Part shown: positions 26,002-36,112 of the stretch, one piece after another | Position numbering within the stretch: position 1 is the first letter of the stretch | Layout of the letters: each line of letters begins with the position of its first letter | NCBI RefSeq assembly: GCF_013041615.1 | Contig: NZ_JABEPQ010000001.1 | Coordinates: 1,418,976-1,482,975 of the forward strand | Direction: 5' to 3' | Source: Knoellia koreensis | Lineage (GTDB): Bacteria; Actinomycetota; Actinomycetes; Actinomycetales; Dermatophilaceae | DNA length: 64,000 bases | Made by a program: the position numbers and the translations under genes | Notes under the pieces: model-generated | What the model was told of the DNA's origin: nothing | Seen by the model: the letters and a program-made list of their open reading frames with translations, nothing else | Databases searched by the model: none

Positions 26002-27313
26002 ATGGCCAAGGGTGACCGCAGCACGCTCATCATCGAGACGCTGACCGAGGCGTTCGCGCCGCTGATGAAGGCTGCACCGCACGCCTTCCGCACCAAGTAC
26101 CGCAAGATGGCGGCCGACCCGTTCGCGTTCTACCGGGGCAGCGCCGTCCTGTTCTATGCGGACGTCACCCACCTCGAGGACCCGTGGGTCGACGAGCGCA
26201 CCGAGCGGATCTGGATCCACGGCGACCTGCACGCCGAAAACTTCGGCACCTACCTCAACTCCGACGGCCGTCTCGTCTTCGACATCAACGACTTCGACGA
26301 GGCCTACATCGGCCACTACACGTGGGACCTCATGCGGTTCGCGGCGAGCCTGGCCCTGCTCGGCTGGCAGAAGGCGCTCCCCGAGGCCGAGGTGCGCCGC
26401 CTCATCGCCCGCTACGTCAAGGCCTACCTCGCCCAGCTCAACAGCTACGTCAAGGCCACCGACGACTCCGACTTCGCGCTGCGGCTCGACAACACGACCG
26501 GCCCGGTGCACGACGCCCTCCAGCACGCCCGCCGTGTCCGGCGCGCGGACCTGCTGGGTGAGCTCACGGTGCGCGACGGCGCGGTCCGGCGGTTCGCCGA
26601 GGGCACCGGCACGCGGCAGCTGGGCAAGGCCGAGCGGCGCAAGGTGCTCGAGGCGTTCGACGGCTACCTCGACTCGATCCCCGAGTCCAAGCGGTTCGAC
26701 CGCAAGCTGTTCTACGAGGTCGTCGACGTGGTCGGCTCGTCCGGGTTCGGCATCGGCAGCGCGGGCCTGCCGGCCTACAGCATCCTCGTCGAGGGCACGA
26801 GCCAGGCCCTCGACAACGACGTGGTGCTGTCGATGAAGCAGGCCAACATCCCCGCCCTCAGCCGGTTCGTCGACACCGAGGCCATCGACGCCTACTTCGA
26901 CCACGAGGCGCACCGCACCGTCATCAGCCAGCGCGCGCTCCAGGTGCACACCGACCCCCTGCTCGGCCACACGACCCTTGGCGGCGTCGGCTACGTCGTG
27001 GCCGAGGTGTCCCCCTACGAGGTCGACCTCGACTGGGACAACCTCACCCGAGCCCGGCGAGATGGCCCTGGTCGTCGACCTCCTCGGCCGGGCGACCGCG
27101 AAGATCCACTGCGCCTCCGACGAGGACAGCGAGCAGGACCTCGTCGACTTCCAGGTCGAGGAGGCGATCGCCGCGACGCTGCAGGGCCGGCGGCGCGAGT
27201 TCACCGACTGGATCGTCGACTTCGGCATGGAGTATGCGCGCACCGTCCGCGACGACCACGCGTTGTTCGTCGAGGCCTTCCGCGAGGGCCGGATCGGCGT
27301 CGACGCCACCTGA
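26002..27313 (+). pseudogene. DUF2252 family protein, interrupted by a single-base frameshift
   Basis: The first 349 codons encode a normal DUF2252 protein (MAKGDRSTLI..., with WIHGDLHAENFGTY and DINDFDEAYIGHYTWDLMRF, which resemble the catalytic loop and metal motif of aminoglycoside-phosphotransferase-like kinases). The frame then breaks in CTCACCCGAGCC at 27043-27054. Skipping one C at 27047-27049 restores EPGEMALVVDLLGRATAKIH and a family-like C-terminus ending at 27311-27313. Without the skip the protein ends in an Arg/Pro-rich tail. So this is either a recent +1 insertion, a sequencing error or, less likely, a recoding event. Full length would be 436 residues. Biochemical function of the family is unknown to me. 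Confidence 0.75.
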
Positions 27314-27383
27314 TCGTGGGGTCGGGGCCTGCCCGACCTGCAGGTATGCCGCGTGCCTCGCCGAGTGCCGGCAGCTGAGTTTG

Positions 27384-27389
27384 TATGGT
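27384..27389 (+). promoter_or_regulatory. -10 element for the leaderless DUF6104 gene
   Basis: TATGGT, then seven bases, then the GTG at 27397. It overlaps the alternative ATG at 27385 and therefore argues against that start. Confidence 0.55.
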
Positions 27390-27396
27390 GGCTGGC

Positions 27397-27576
27397 GTGT
27401 ACTTCACCGACCGCGGCATCGAGGAGCTGGCCGCACGCCGTGGTGAGGAAGAGGTGACGTTCGAGTGGCTGGCCGACCAGCTGCGCACGTTCGTCGACCT
27501 CAACCCCGAGTTCGAGACCCCGGTCGAGCGGCTGGCCACCTGGCTGGCCCGCCTCGACGACGATGACGACGACTGA
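27397..27576 (+). CDS. DUF6104 family small protein
   Basis: 59 residues beginning MYFTDRGIEELAARRG and continuing EEEVTFEWLADQLRTFVDLN, ending in a poly-Asp tail. I recognise the pattern from a small conserved actinobacterial family (DUF6104) that starts with MYFTDRGIEEL; no function is known to me. The GTG was preferred to the ATG 12 bases earlier because of that family start and the leaderless promoter. It is acidic, with no membrane segment. A GDSL hydrolase gene follows after 30 bases. Confidence 0.8.
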   Translation: MYFTDRGIEELAARRGEEEVTFEWLADQLRTFVDLNPEFETPVERLATWLARLDDDDDD

Positions 27577-27606
27577 GCCGATGACGACCGAACAGCGAGA
27601 CCTCTC

Positions 27607-28257
27607 GTGACCGAACCCACCTTCACCCCGAGCGCCGAGTTCCACGTGGCCGCCGAGGGTCCTCGCGACGTCGCGCTGGTCTTCCTGGGTGCGTCCATGG
27701 TGGCTGGTGTCGGCGACCCCAAGGGGCAGGGCTGGGTCTCCCGCGTCGTCGGGCGCACCCAGCACCCTGACCTGGAGCTCACGGCATACAACCTCGGGGT
27801 GCGCGGTGACACGACCGCCGACCTGCTCGCCCGCTGGCAGGCCGAGTGCGGCCCGCGCTGGCGCGGCCGCTCCGAGAAGCGGCTCGTCGTCTCGATCGGC
27901 GCCAACGACGCGGCCAAGGGCATCACCTTGGCCCGGCACCGGCTCAACCTCGCGAACATCCTCGACGAGGCGGCCAGCAGCGGCATCGGCACGTTCGTCG
28001 TCAGCCCGCCGCCCACCGACGATGAGGAGCTCAACGGCAAGCTCGACGTCCTGGTGGAGGCGCAGGCCGACGTGTGCTCGCGCCGCGGGGTGCCGTTCGT
28101 CGACTGCTTCAGCCCGCTGCTCGGGCACGAGCAGTGGCAGGCCGACCTCGCCGCGAGCCGGGTCGCGCACCACCCCGGGCAGGCCGGCTACGGCCTCATC
28201 GCGTGGCTGGTCCTGCACAACGGCTGGTACGACTGGCTGCAGATCCCGGCCAGCTGA
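27607..28257 (+). CDS. SGNH/GDSL-type hydrolase
   Basis: 216-residue esterase-like protein. Block I nucleophile is Ser30 in FLGASMVAG, oxyanion Gly is in NLGVRGDTT (about 66), Asn100 is in SIGANDAAKG and the catalytic His is in AHHPGQAGYG (about 188-189). All four SGNH blocks are intact, so it should be active on an ester or acetyl group. No signal peptide, so probably cytosolic. It starts with GTG, 30 bases after DUF6104. The polysaccharide locus begins 188 bases downstream, which makes a carbohydrate acetyl ester a possible substrate (inference). Confidence 0.88.
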   Translation: MTEPTFTPSAEFHVAAEGPRDVALVFLGASMVAGVGDPKGQGWVSRVVGRTQHPDLELTAYNLGVRGDTTADLLARWQAECGPRWRGRSEKRLVVSIGANDAAKGITLARHRLNLANILDEAASSGIGTFVVSPPPTDDEELNGKLDVLVEAQADVCSRRGVPFVDCFSPLLGHEQWQADLAASRVAHHPGQAGYGLIAWLVLHNGWYDWLQIPAS

Positions 28258-28445
28258 ACCCGGCCAGCCGACCCGGGCCGGCGCACCCGCCACACCCCGG
28301 ACACCCGCGCTGGCCTGCACGGCTCCGCGCTCAGCAGTCACATGTGCCACACTGAGCCCCGTCAGCGTCGCGCGACCGGACCGGCACCCCGATTGAGCCG
28401 CCGTGCGGCGGTCGCAGCCGGGATGGCTCGAGAGAACGAGTACGG
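28258..28445. other. Intergenic region before the polysaccharide locus
   Basis: 188 bases. A small hairpin, CCGCC/GGCGG, is at 28399-28412. No convincing promoter and only a weak ribosome site (GAGAACGAG) precede the next GTG. Confidence 0.3.
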
Positions 28446-29882
28446 GTGGAACTTCACGACTATCTCAGGATCGCGCGCAAACGGTGGCGGACGATCCTGG
28501 TCTCCACGTTGGCGCTCGTGGCCGTGGCCGCACTCTTCACGTTGTGGAGCCCCAAGGTCTACCAGGCCCGCACGCAGCTGTTCGTCTCCACCTCCGGTGG
28601 ATCCGACACGACCCAGCTGCTGCAGGGCGGCACCTTCACCCAGCAGCGGGTGAAGTCCTACGCCGACCTCGTCACCACGCCGACGGTTCTCGAGCCGGTC
28701 ATCAAGGACCTCGGGCTCAAGACGACACCGGACGCGCTCGCCGGCCAGATCACGGCCAGTGCGCCGCTCGACACGGTGCTCATCGACGTGCTCGTGCGCA
28801 ACCAGGACCCGGCGCAGGCCGCCAGCATCGCCAACGCGCTCGGCAAGCAGTTCAGCAGCACCGTCACGGACCTCGAACGCGTCTCCTCCGACACCAAGAG
28901 CCCGGTGAAGGTCTCGATCGTGCGACCCGCTGCGACCCCCACGTCGCCGGTCAGCCCCAACGCCATGCGCAACGTCGCCCTGGGCCTGGTGCTGGGCCTG
29001 CTCGTCGGGCTCGGTCTGGCGCTGCTGCGTGACCAGCTCGACACCTCGATCAAGGCGCCGCGTGACCTCAAGGACGTCACCGACGAGACGGTGATCGGCA
29101 CCATCGGCTACGACTCCGACAGCGCCCGCACGCCCCTGATCGTCAAGGCCGACCCGCTCAGCCCGCGCGCCGAGACGTTCCGCGCGCTGCGCACCAACCT
29201 GCAGTTCGTCGACGCCGCCAACCACCCGCGCTCGATCACGTTCACCTCAAGCCTGCCGGGTGAGGGCAAGACCACCACGACCGCCAACCTCGCGATCAGC
29301 CTCGCCGACGCGGGGTCCAGCGTCTGCATCGTCGAGGGCGACCTGCGTCGCCCGCGCCTGCTGCGCTACCTCGGCATGGAGGGCTCGGTCGGCCTCACCG
29401 ACGTGCTCATCGGGCGCGCTGACCTCGATGACGTGCTCCAGCCGTTCGGCGTCTCGGGCATCACGGTCCTTGGCGCTGGTCAGCTGCCGCCGAACCCGTC
29501 CGAGCTGCTCGGCTCCACCGCCATGGCCGCGACGCTGAAGAAGCTGGAGTCCCGCTTCGACTACGTCATCATCGACGCCCCGCCGCTCCTGCCGGTGACT
29601 GATGCGGCGGTCCTCAGCACCGTGACCGGTGGCGTCGTCGTGGTGATCGGGTGCGGCATCGTGCGCACCGAGCACGTCACCCGGGCACTGGAGTCGCTCG
29701 CCGCGGTCAAGGGCTCGGTCCTCGGGCTCGTGGTCAACCGCGCACCGACCAAGGGCGCGGACGCCGAGTCCTACTACTACCGCGACGGTTACGCACCGGA
29801 GACCCCGCCGCGCACCCGCCGCGGGGCCAAGGCCAAGGCCGACCGCGAGTCGCGTGGCCTCGCTGGCGTCGGGCGCAGCTGA
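28446..29882 (+). CDS. Polysaccharide chain-length protein fused to tyrosine autokinase (Wzz/Wzc-like BY-kinase)
   Basis: 478 residues. Helices near 16-36 and 176-197 bracket an external Wzz domain; the cytosolic kinase follows with Walker A SLPGEGKTTTT (from about 269), Walker A' VEGDLRRP (about 297) and Walker B VIIDAPPLLP (about 374). The first acid of Walker A', usually Asp, is Glu here. A tyrosine cluster (ESYYYRDGY) near the C-terminus is the likely autophosphorylation site. BY-kinases control polymerisation and export of surface polysaccharides; the matching phosphatase is at 30933-31559. Start MELHDYLRIARKRW is typical of the family. It opens the polysaccharide locus. Confidence 0.93.
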   Translation: MELHDYLRIARKRWRTILVSTLALVAVAALFTLWSPKVYQARTQLFVSTSGGSDTTQLLQGGTFTQQRVKSYADLVTTPTVLEPVIKDLGLKTTPDALAGQITASAPLDTVLIDVLVRNQDPAQAASIANALGKQFSSTVTDLERVSSDTKSPVKVSIVRPAATPTSPVSPNAMRNVALGLVLGLLVGLGLALLRDQLDTSIKAPRDLKDVTDETVIGTIGYDSDSARTPLIVKADPLSPRAETFRALRTNLQFVDAANHPRSITFTSSLPGEGKTTTTANLAISLADAGSSVCIVEGDLRRPRLLRYLGMEGSVGLTDVLIGRADLDDVLQPFGVSGITVLGAGQLPPNPSELLGSTAMAATLKKLESRFDYVIIDAPPLLPVTDAAVLSTVTGGVVVVIGCGIVRTEHVTRALESLAAVKGSVLGLVVNRAPTKGADAESYYYRDGYAPETPPRTRRGAKAKADRESRGLAGVGRS

Positions 29883-29994
29883 GCGGTCCGCACCACCACC
29901 ACGGCGAGGTATGCCGCGTCGCCGGCTTCGCGCCTGCGCACGGCCCCGCCCCTGCGCGCGGCTCGGCCTCACCCGCCAGCCGGTCAGCGGATGA

Positions 29995-30936
29995 TCAGGA
30001 CTTGCGCCACGCCGTCGCGTCGGTGGACTGCCACGTCGTGTCGCCCACGAGCAGCCACCAGGTGCCGTCGGCCCACGACAGGGCCGCCTGACCGGGGTCG
30101 ACGTCACCCGTAGGCACACAGGCCGGCTTGTCGCCGCCGACAGGGCCGACCGCAAGGCCGTCGCACCCGTCGATCGTGCTCACCACGAGGAGCCGGTCGC
30201 CGCCGAAGGACAGCGCACGTGCACCGTCGACCGTGCCGGCGGCCTTCCACGACCCGCCGTCGGTGGTGCGCAGGACCTTCCCGTTGCCGCACAAGGCTGC
30301 CGTGCTGCTGTCGCCGACGGCGAGGTCGACGACGAGGTCGCCCTTGGAGCTGCCGCACGGCTTGGCCACGGTGCCCGTGGTGGTGCCTATGCTGCGCACG
30401 TCCCGCGGGTCGCGGAACCACGCGTCGCCGGTGGCACTCTGCGCTCCCCACGACCGGCCCTGGTCGCTGGTGTTGCTCAGCTCCGGACCGCACTGCCCCT
30501 TGTCCCCGCCCACGGCGAAGGCCGTCCCGTCGGCCCGCACCCGCAGCCGGGTGACTGTGTCGAACGGTGACTGGCGGGGCGTCCAGCTGGCGCCGCCGCT
30601 GGTCGTCACGGCCACCGCCGCCCCGCCGTCGGCGCAGGACCCGACGGTGATCCGCCAGCCGGTCCGCGCGTCCTCGGCGATGACGAACTGCTCGAGGGCC
30701 ACCGCCGGTTCGGGCGCCTTGGTCGTCGGGGTGCCGTCGGTGCTCGGGTCGCCCGACGACGTCGAGGACGAGCTGCTGATGGTCGAGGAACCGGCCGTGG
30801 CTGCCCCCGCTGATGCCCCGCCACGCACGTGGTTGACGGCGGCCGCGACGAGCAGCACGTCGACGAGGATGAAGGCGGCCAGTCCCACCGTCGCCGCCCG
30901 CCCGGACAGCCGGCCGGGGAACCCGTTGCCGCTCAC
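29995..30936 (-). CDS. Membrane-anchored beta-propeller-like protein (Asp-box/BNR-like)
   Basis: 313 residues: a short cytosolic tail, one helix (about 14-36, AATVGLAAFILVDVLLVAAAV), a Ser/Thr/Pro-rich linker (about 40-80), then an external domain. Repeated segments such as VTTSGGASWTPR, NTSDQGRSWGA, RTTDGGSWKA and QSTDATAWRKS follow the S-x-D-x-G-x-x-W Asp-box pattern of sialidase-like propellers. It has four cysteines in pairs, likely disulphides. No catalytic residues can be assigned, so sensing or binding is more likely than hydrolysis. Its GTG overlaps the stop of the tyrosine phosphatase gene (GTGA). Confidence 0.7.
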   Translation of the reverse strand: MSGNGFPGRLSGRAATVGLAAFILVDVLLVAAAVNHVRGGASAGAATAGSSTISSSSSTSSGDPSTDGTPTTKAPEPAVALEQFVIAEDARTGWRITVGSCADGGAAVAVTTSGGASWTPRQSPFDTVTRLRVRADGTAFAVGGDKGQCGPELSNTSDQGRSWGAQSATGDAWFRDPRDVRSIGTTTGTVAKPCGSSKGDLVVDLAVGDSSTAALCGNGKVLRTTDGGSWKAAGTVDGARALSFGGDRLLVVSTIDGCDGLAVGPVGGDKPACVPTGDVDPGQAALSWADGTWWLLVGDTTWQSTDATAWRKS

Positions 30937-31559
30937 GACGGCCCCAGGGCGCGCAGTGCGGCCGGCAGCCCGCTCACGATCTGTTCGCGCATCCTGACGA
31001 ACACGGCGTCGTCGCGCCGGAAGGGGTCGACGATGTCGGCCTCCTCGTCGGTCAGCGGGTGCCGTTGCGCGCGCAACGCGGGGATGGCCGCGATGACCGC
31101 CCGCACCCGGTCGGCCGGGTCGGCATCGGGAGTCAGGGCCTCCGGGCCGTCGGCCTGCAGCCCGCTCACGAGGTCGGCGAACTCGAGGAAGGTGAAGGTC
31201 GAGCGCAGCGCCCGCGGCGTCAGCGTCACGACCCGGCCGCGATGGGCGCGGGTCGCGGTGAGCACGAGGTCCGACTGGGCGACGATCTCCGGGGTGATGG
31301 CGCGCGCGACGAAGCCGTCAGCAGTACCGAGGTCGCCCAGCTGCGCCGCAGCGCGCGGGTCCATCGGCTCACCGACGAGGGCACCGGTCCCGGCGCTGCG
31401 GACCTCGAACCGTCCCGGCCCCCAGGCTTGGTCGAGCCCGCGCTGCAGGGCACGTTCGAGGAACGGTGAGCGGCACACGTTGCCGGTGCACACCGTGAGG
31501 ATCCGCACGGGGTTCCCGCTCGGGGGCCCCGCCGGGTCTGGCGTCGTGGGGACTGGCAC
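30933..31559 (-). CDS. Low-molecular-weight protein tyrosine phosphatase (Wzb-like)
   Basis: 208 residues. The active-site loop CTGNVCRS gives nucleophile Cys24 and Arg30; the general acid is probably the Asp in DIVDPFRR, close to the C-terminus. It is longer than the usual 150 residues because of an N-terminal tail and a central insertion. The likely substrate is the BY-kinase encoded 1 kb away. Its promoter is leaderless (TAGCAT seven bases before the GTG). Coupled downstream to a propeller-like membrane protein. Confidence 0.92.
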   Translation of the reverse strand: MPVPTTPDPAGPPSGNPVRILTVCTGNVCRSPFLERALQRGLDQAWGPGRFEVRSAGTGALVGEPMDPRAAAQLGDLGTADGFVARAITPEIVAQSDLVLTATRAHRGRVVTLTPRALRSTFTFLEFADLVSGLQADGPEALTPDADPADRVRAVIAAIPALRAQRHPLTDEEADIVDPFRRDDAVFVRMREQIVSGLPAALRALGPS

Positions 31560-31566
31560 GGCCCTG

Positions 31567-31572
31567 ATGCTA
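31567..31572 (-). promoter_or_regulatory. -10 element for the leaderless tyrosine phosphatase gene
   Basis: TAGCAT on the minus strand, seven bases before the GTG at 31559. Confidence 0.55.
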
Positions 31573-31631
31573 GCCGTGCGGCATACCGACGGACCGCAGA
31601 CCGCCGCACGAACACCTCAGAAAGGAGCGCC

Positions 31632-32603
31632 TCAGGAGACCGAGAAGACGATCTTGCCGAAGACGTCGCCGCCGGCCATCTTCGCGAACCCGTCGCGGGC
31701 GTCGGCCAGTGGCATGACCGAGTCGACGACCGGCTCGATCCCGTGCTGCGCCACGAACTTCGCGAGCCGCTCCAGCTCGCCACGCGTGCCCATCGTCGAG
31801 CCCAGCACCCGCAGCTGCTTGAAGAAGATCTTGGTCAGCTCGGCCTTGGCCGGTGCGTCACCGGAGGTCGCGCCGCAGATGACGATGGCGCCGCCGGGGT
31901 TGAGCGAGTTGACCGAGTGCGACCAGGTCGCGGCGCCGACGGTCTCCATCACGGCGTCGACGCGCTCGGGCAGCCGCTCCCCGCTGGCGAAGGCGCGGTC
32001 GGCGCCGATCTGCACGGCCCGCTCCCCCTTGGCCTCGTCGCGGGTCGTCACCCACATGCGGTAGCCCGCGGCCGCGCCCAGCTGCACCAGCGCCGTGGCC
32101 ACGCCTCCGCCGGCGCCTTGGACGAGCACGGTCGCGCCGGGCGTGAGGCCCGCGTTGGTGAACAGCATCCGGTATGCCGTGAGCCAGGCCGTCGAGAGGC
32201 AGGCGGCGTGCTCCCACGACAGGTCGGCCGGCTTGGGCACGAGGTTGGCCGCGGGGACGCTCACCTGCTCGGCGAGGGTGCCCTGGTGCAGCTCGGACAG
32301 CAGCGACCGCTTGGGGTCGAGGGTCTCGTCACCGCGCCAGCCGTCGCTCGGCACGACGGCGTGGACGATGACCTCGTTGCCGTCGGTGTCCACCCCGGCC
32401 GCGTCGCAGCCGAGGATCATCGGCAGCCGGTCGGCCGGCAGGCCCACGCCACGCAGCGACCAGACGTCGTGGTGGTTGAGGCCGGCGGTCTTGACGGTGA
32501 CAGTGGTCCAGCCGTCCCGCTGCTCGGGCTCGGGTCGTTCGCCGACCACCAGGCCGGACAGCGGGTCGTCAGCGGAGATGGACTCGGCGTAGGCGGCAAG
32601 CAT
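31632..32603 (-). CDS. Zinc-independent quinone-oxidoreductase-like MDR dehydrogenase
   Basis: 323-residue medium-chain dehydrogenase/reductase. The N-terminal GroES-like fold (GLNHHDVWSLRGVG, PMILGCDAAGV) is followed by an NADP-binding fold with VQGAGGGVATALVQLG. The structural-zinc cysteines of alcohol dehydrogenases are missing, which points to the quinone reductase/zeta-crystallin side. It is not obviously part of polysaccharide synthesis and may be a bystander. Leaderless promoter (TAGGGT six bases before the ATG). Confidence 0.88.
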   Translation of the reverse strand: MLAAYAESISADDPLSGLVVGERPEPEQRDGWTTVTVKTAGLNHHDVWSLRGVGLPADRLPMILGCDAAGVDTDGNEVIVHAVVPSDGWRGDETLDPKRSLLSELHQGTLAEQVSVPAANLVPKPADLSWEHAACLSTAWLTAYRMLFTNAGLTPGATVLVQGAGGGVATALVQLGAAAGYRMWVTTRDEAKGERAVQIGADRAFASGERLPERVDAVMETVGAATWSHSVNSLNPGGAIVICGATSGDAPAKAELTKIFFKQLRVLGSTMGTRGELERLAKFVAQHGIEPVVDSVMPLADARDGFAKMAGGDVFGKIVFSVS

Positions 32604-32609
32604 GGTTCG

Positions 32610-32615
32610 ACCCTA
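32610..32615 (-). promoter_or_regulatory. -10 element for the leaderless MDR dehydrogenase gene
   Basis: TAGGGT on the minus strand, six bases before the ATG at 32603. Confidence 0.55.
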
Positions 32616-32636
32616 ACGGCGCCGCTGTGCCGGTGG

Positions 32637-33518
32637 TCAGTCGTGTGACTCGTCTGACTTCGGTGCCACGACGTCGGGCAGGGCGCGCGCGAGGCTCTCG
32701 TCCCAGCGTGGCAGCAGGGGCAGCCGGGCCATCCGCCAGGCGTCGTGGCCGAGGACGGAGTATGCCGGCCGCGGGGCCGGCCGGGGGAATCCGGCGGTCG
32801 TGGTCGGCAGCACCCGCGCCGGGTCGTGGCCGAGGCCCTCGAACACCGCCCGGGCGAACCCGTGCCACGTCGTCTCGCCCTGGCTCGTGGCGTGCCACGT
32901 GCCGGCGGGCGCGTCGTCGGTCACGAGCCGCAGGATCGCGTCGGCGACGTCCATGGTCCACGTGGGCTGGCCGCGCTGGTCGTCGACGACGGACACCGTC
33001 TCGCGCTCCTGCGCGAGACGGGCCATGGTCTTGACGAAGTTCGGCCCGCCACCGCCATAGAGCCACGCCGTCCGCACGATCCACGCGGTCGGACAGTGGG
33101 CTTGCACGGCCCACTCCCCCGCAGCCTTGGTGCGCCCGTAGGCCGAGCGCGGAGCGAACGGTGCGTCCTCGGCATACGGCTCGTCGGCGTCGCCGGAGAA
33201 CACGTAGTCGGTCGAGACGTGCACGAGGCGGGCGCCGGTCTCGCGGCACGCGGCTGCGACGTTCGCCGCGCCGATCGCGTTGACAGCGAAGGCGTCACCC
33301 TCGTGGGTCTGCGCGTCGTCGACCTTCGTGTATGCCGCGGTGTTGACGATGACGTCGTGGCCGCGGACCGCGTCGCGCACGGCGTCGGCGTCGGTGACGT
33401 CGAGGTCCTTGCGCTTCCAGGCAGTGACCTCCTTCTCCAGGTCGACGCCGGAGACTGCGAGCGCCACCTGCAGGTCGAGGCCGAGCTGTCCACCGGCACC
33501 GGTGATCCCCCAGCGCAT
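32637..33518 (-). CDS. rfbD: dTDP-4-dehydrorhamnose reductase
   Basis: Last step of dTDP-L-rhamnose synthesis. 293 residues from the ATG at 33516-33518 (MRWGITGAGGQLGLDLQVAL). NADPH-binding GAGGQLG, VNTAAYTKVDDAQ, STDYVFSGD and the catalytic Y-x-x-x-K in SAYGRTKAAGE identify the RmlD family. The start lies two bases past the rfbB stop. Sequence upstream in the same frame is only an overlap with rfbB. Confidence 0.95.
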   Translation of the reverse strand: MRWGITGAGGQLGLDLQVALAVSGVDLEKEVTAWKRKDLDVTDADAVRDAVRGHDVIVNTAAYTKVDDAQTHEGDAFAVNAIGAANVAAACRETGARLVHVSTDYVFSGDADEPYAEDAPFAPRSAYGRTKAAGEWAVQAHCPTAWIVRTAWLYGGGGPNFVKTMARLAQERETVSVVDDQRGQPTWTMDVADAILRLVTDDAPAGTWHATSQGETTWHGFARAVFEGLGHDPARVLPTTTAGFPRPAPRPAYSVLGHDAWRMARLPLLPRWDESLARALPDVVAPKSDESHD

Positions 33519-33520
33519 CG

Positions 33521-35431
<1,911 letters not shown>

Positions 35432-35432
<1 letters not shown>

Positions 35433-36031
35433 TGGAGTTCCGCGAGCTGACCGTCCGCGACGCGTTCGAGGTGACCGCCCCGCAGTTCCCCGACGAACGC
35501 GGCCTGTTCACCGCCCCCTTCCAGCTCGAGGCCTTTCGCGAGGCGACGGGGCGCGACCTCACCGTCAAGCAGACCAACGTGTCGGTGTCACGGCGAGGCG
35601 CCCTGCGTGGCATCCACTATGCCGACGTGCCGCCGTCGCAGGCGAAGTACGTGACGGCGGTGAGCGGGGCGTTGATCGACTTCGTCGTCGACCTGCGAGT
35701 GGGGTCGCCGACGTTCGGGCAGTGGGACTCCGTCCGGCTCGACACGGTCGAGCGCCGGGCGGTCTTCGTGCCAGAGGGGTTCGGGCACGCGCTCTTCGCC
35801 CTCGAGGACGACTCCACCGCCCTCTACCTCTGCTCGGAGGGCTTCGCGCCCGGGCGCGAGCACGGCATACACCCGCTCGACCCCGATGTCTCCCTGACGC
35901 TGCCTGCCGGAATCGAGCCGATCGTCTCAGCCAAGGATGCGGCCGCCCCGAGCCTCGCGCAGGCCTCTGACCTGCAGTTATTGCCTGCGTATGGTGAGTG
36001 CCAGGCGTGGTACGCGCAAGTGCAGCTGTGA
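35432..36031 (+). CDS. rfbC: dTDP-4-dehydrorhamnose 3,5-epimerase
   Basis: Third step of dTDP-rhamnose synthesis. 199-residue cupin beginning MEFRELTVRDAFEVTAPQF. FPDERGLF, QTNVSVSRRGALRGIHY (catalytic His), VDLRVGSPTFGQW and FVPEGFGHALFAL (second His and neighbours) are all present. Overlaps rfbA by one base. With rfbB and rfbD it completes the dTDP-rhamnose set. Confidence 0.95.
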
Positions 36032-36112
36032 GAGTTGGGGCAGAAGTTAACTCAATGTGACTTCGGGGGGCTCGTTGACCGCTAAACTCTCCGCGGGCGG
36101 AGGGAGGGTGCC
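36032..36112. other. Short intergenic region before the 4,6-dehydratase gene
   Basis: 81 bases. TAAACT near 36082-36087 could be a -10, and GGAGGGAGGG forms a strong ribosome site before the GTG at 36113. Confidence 0.35.
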
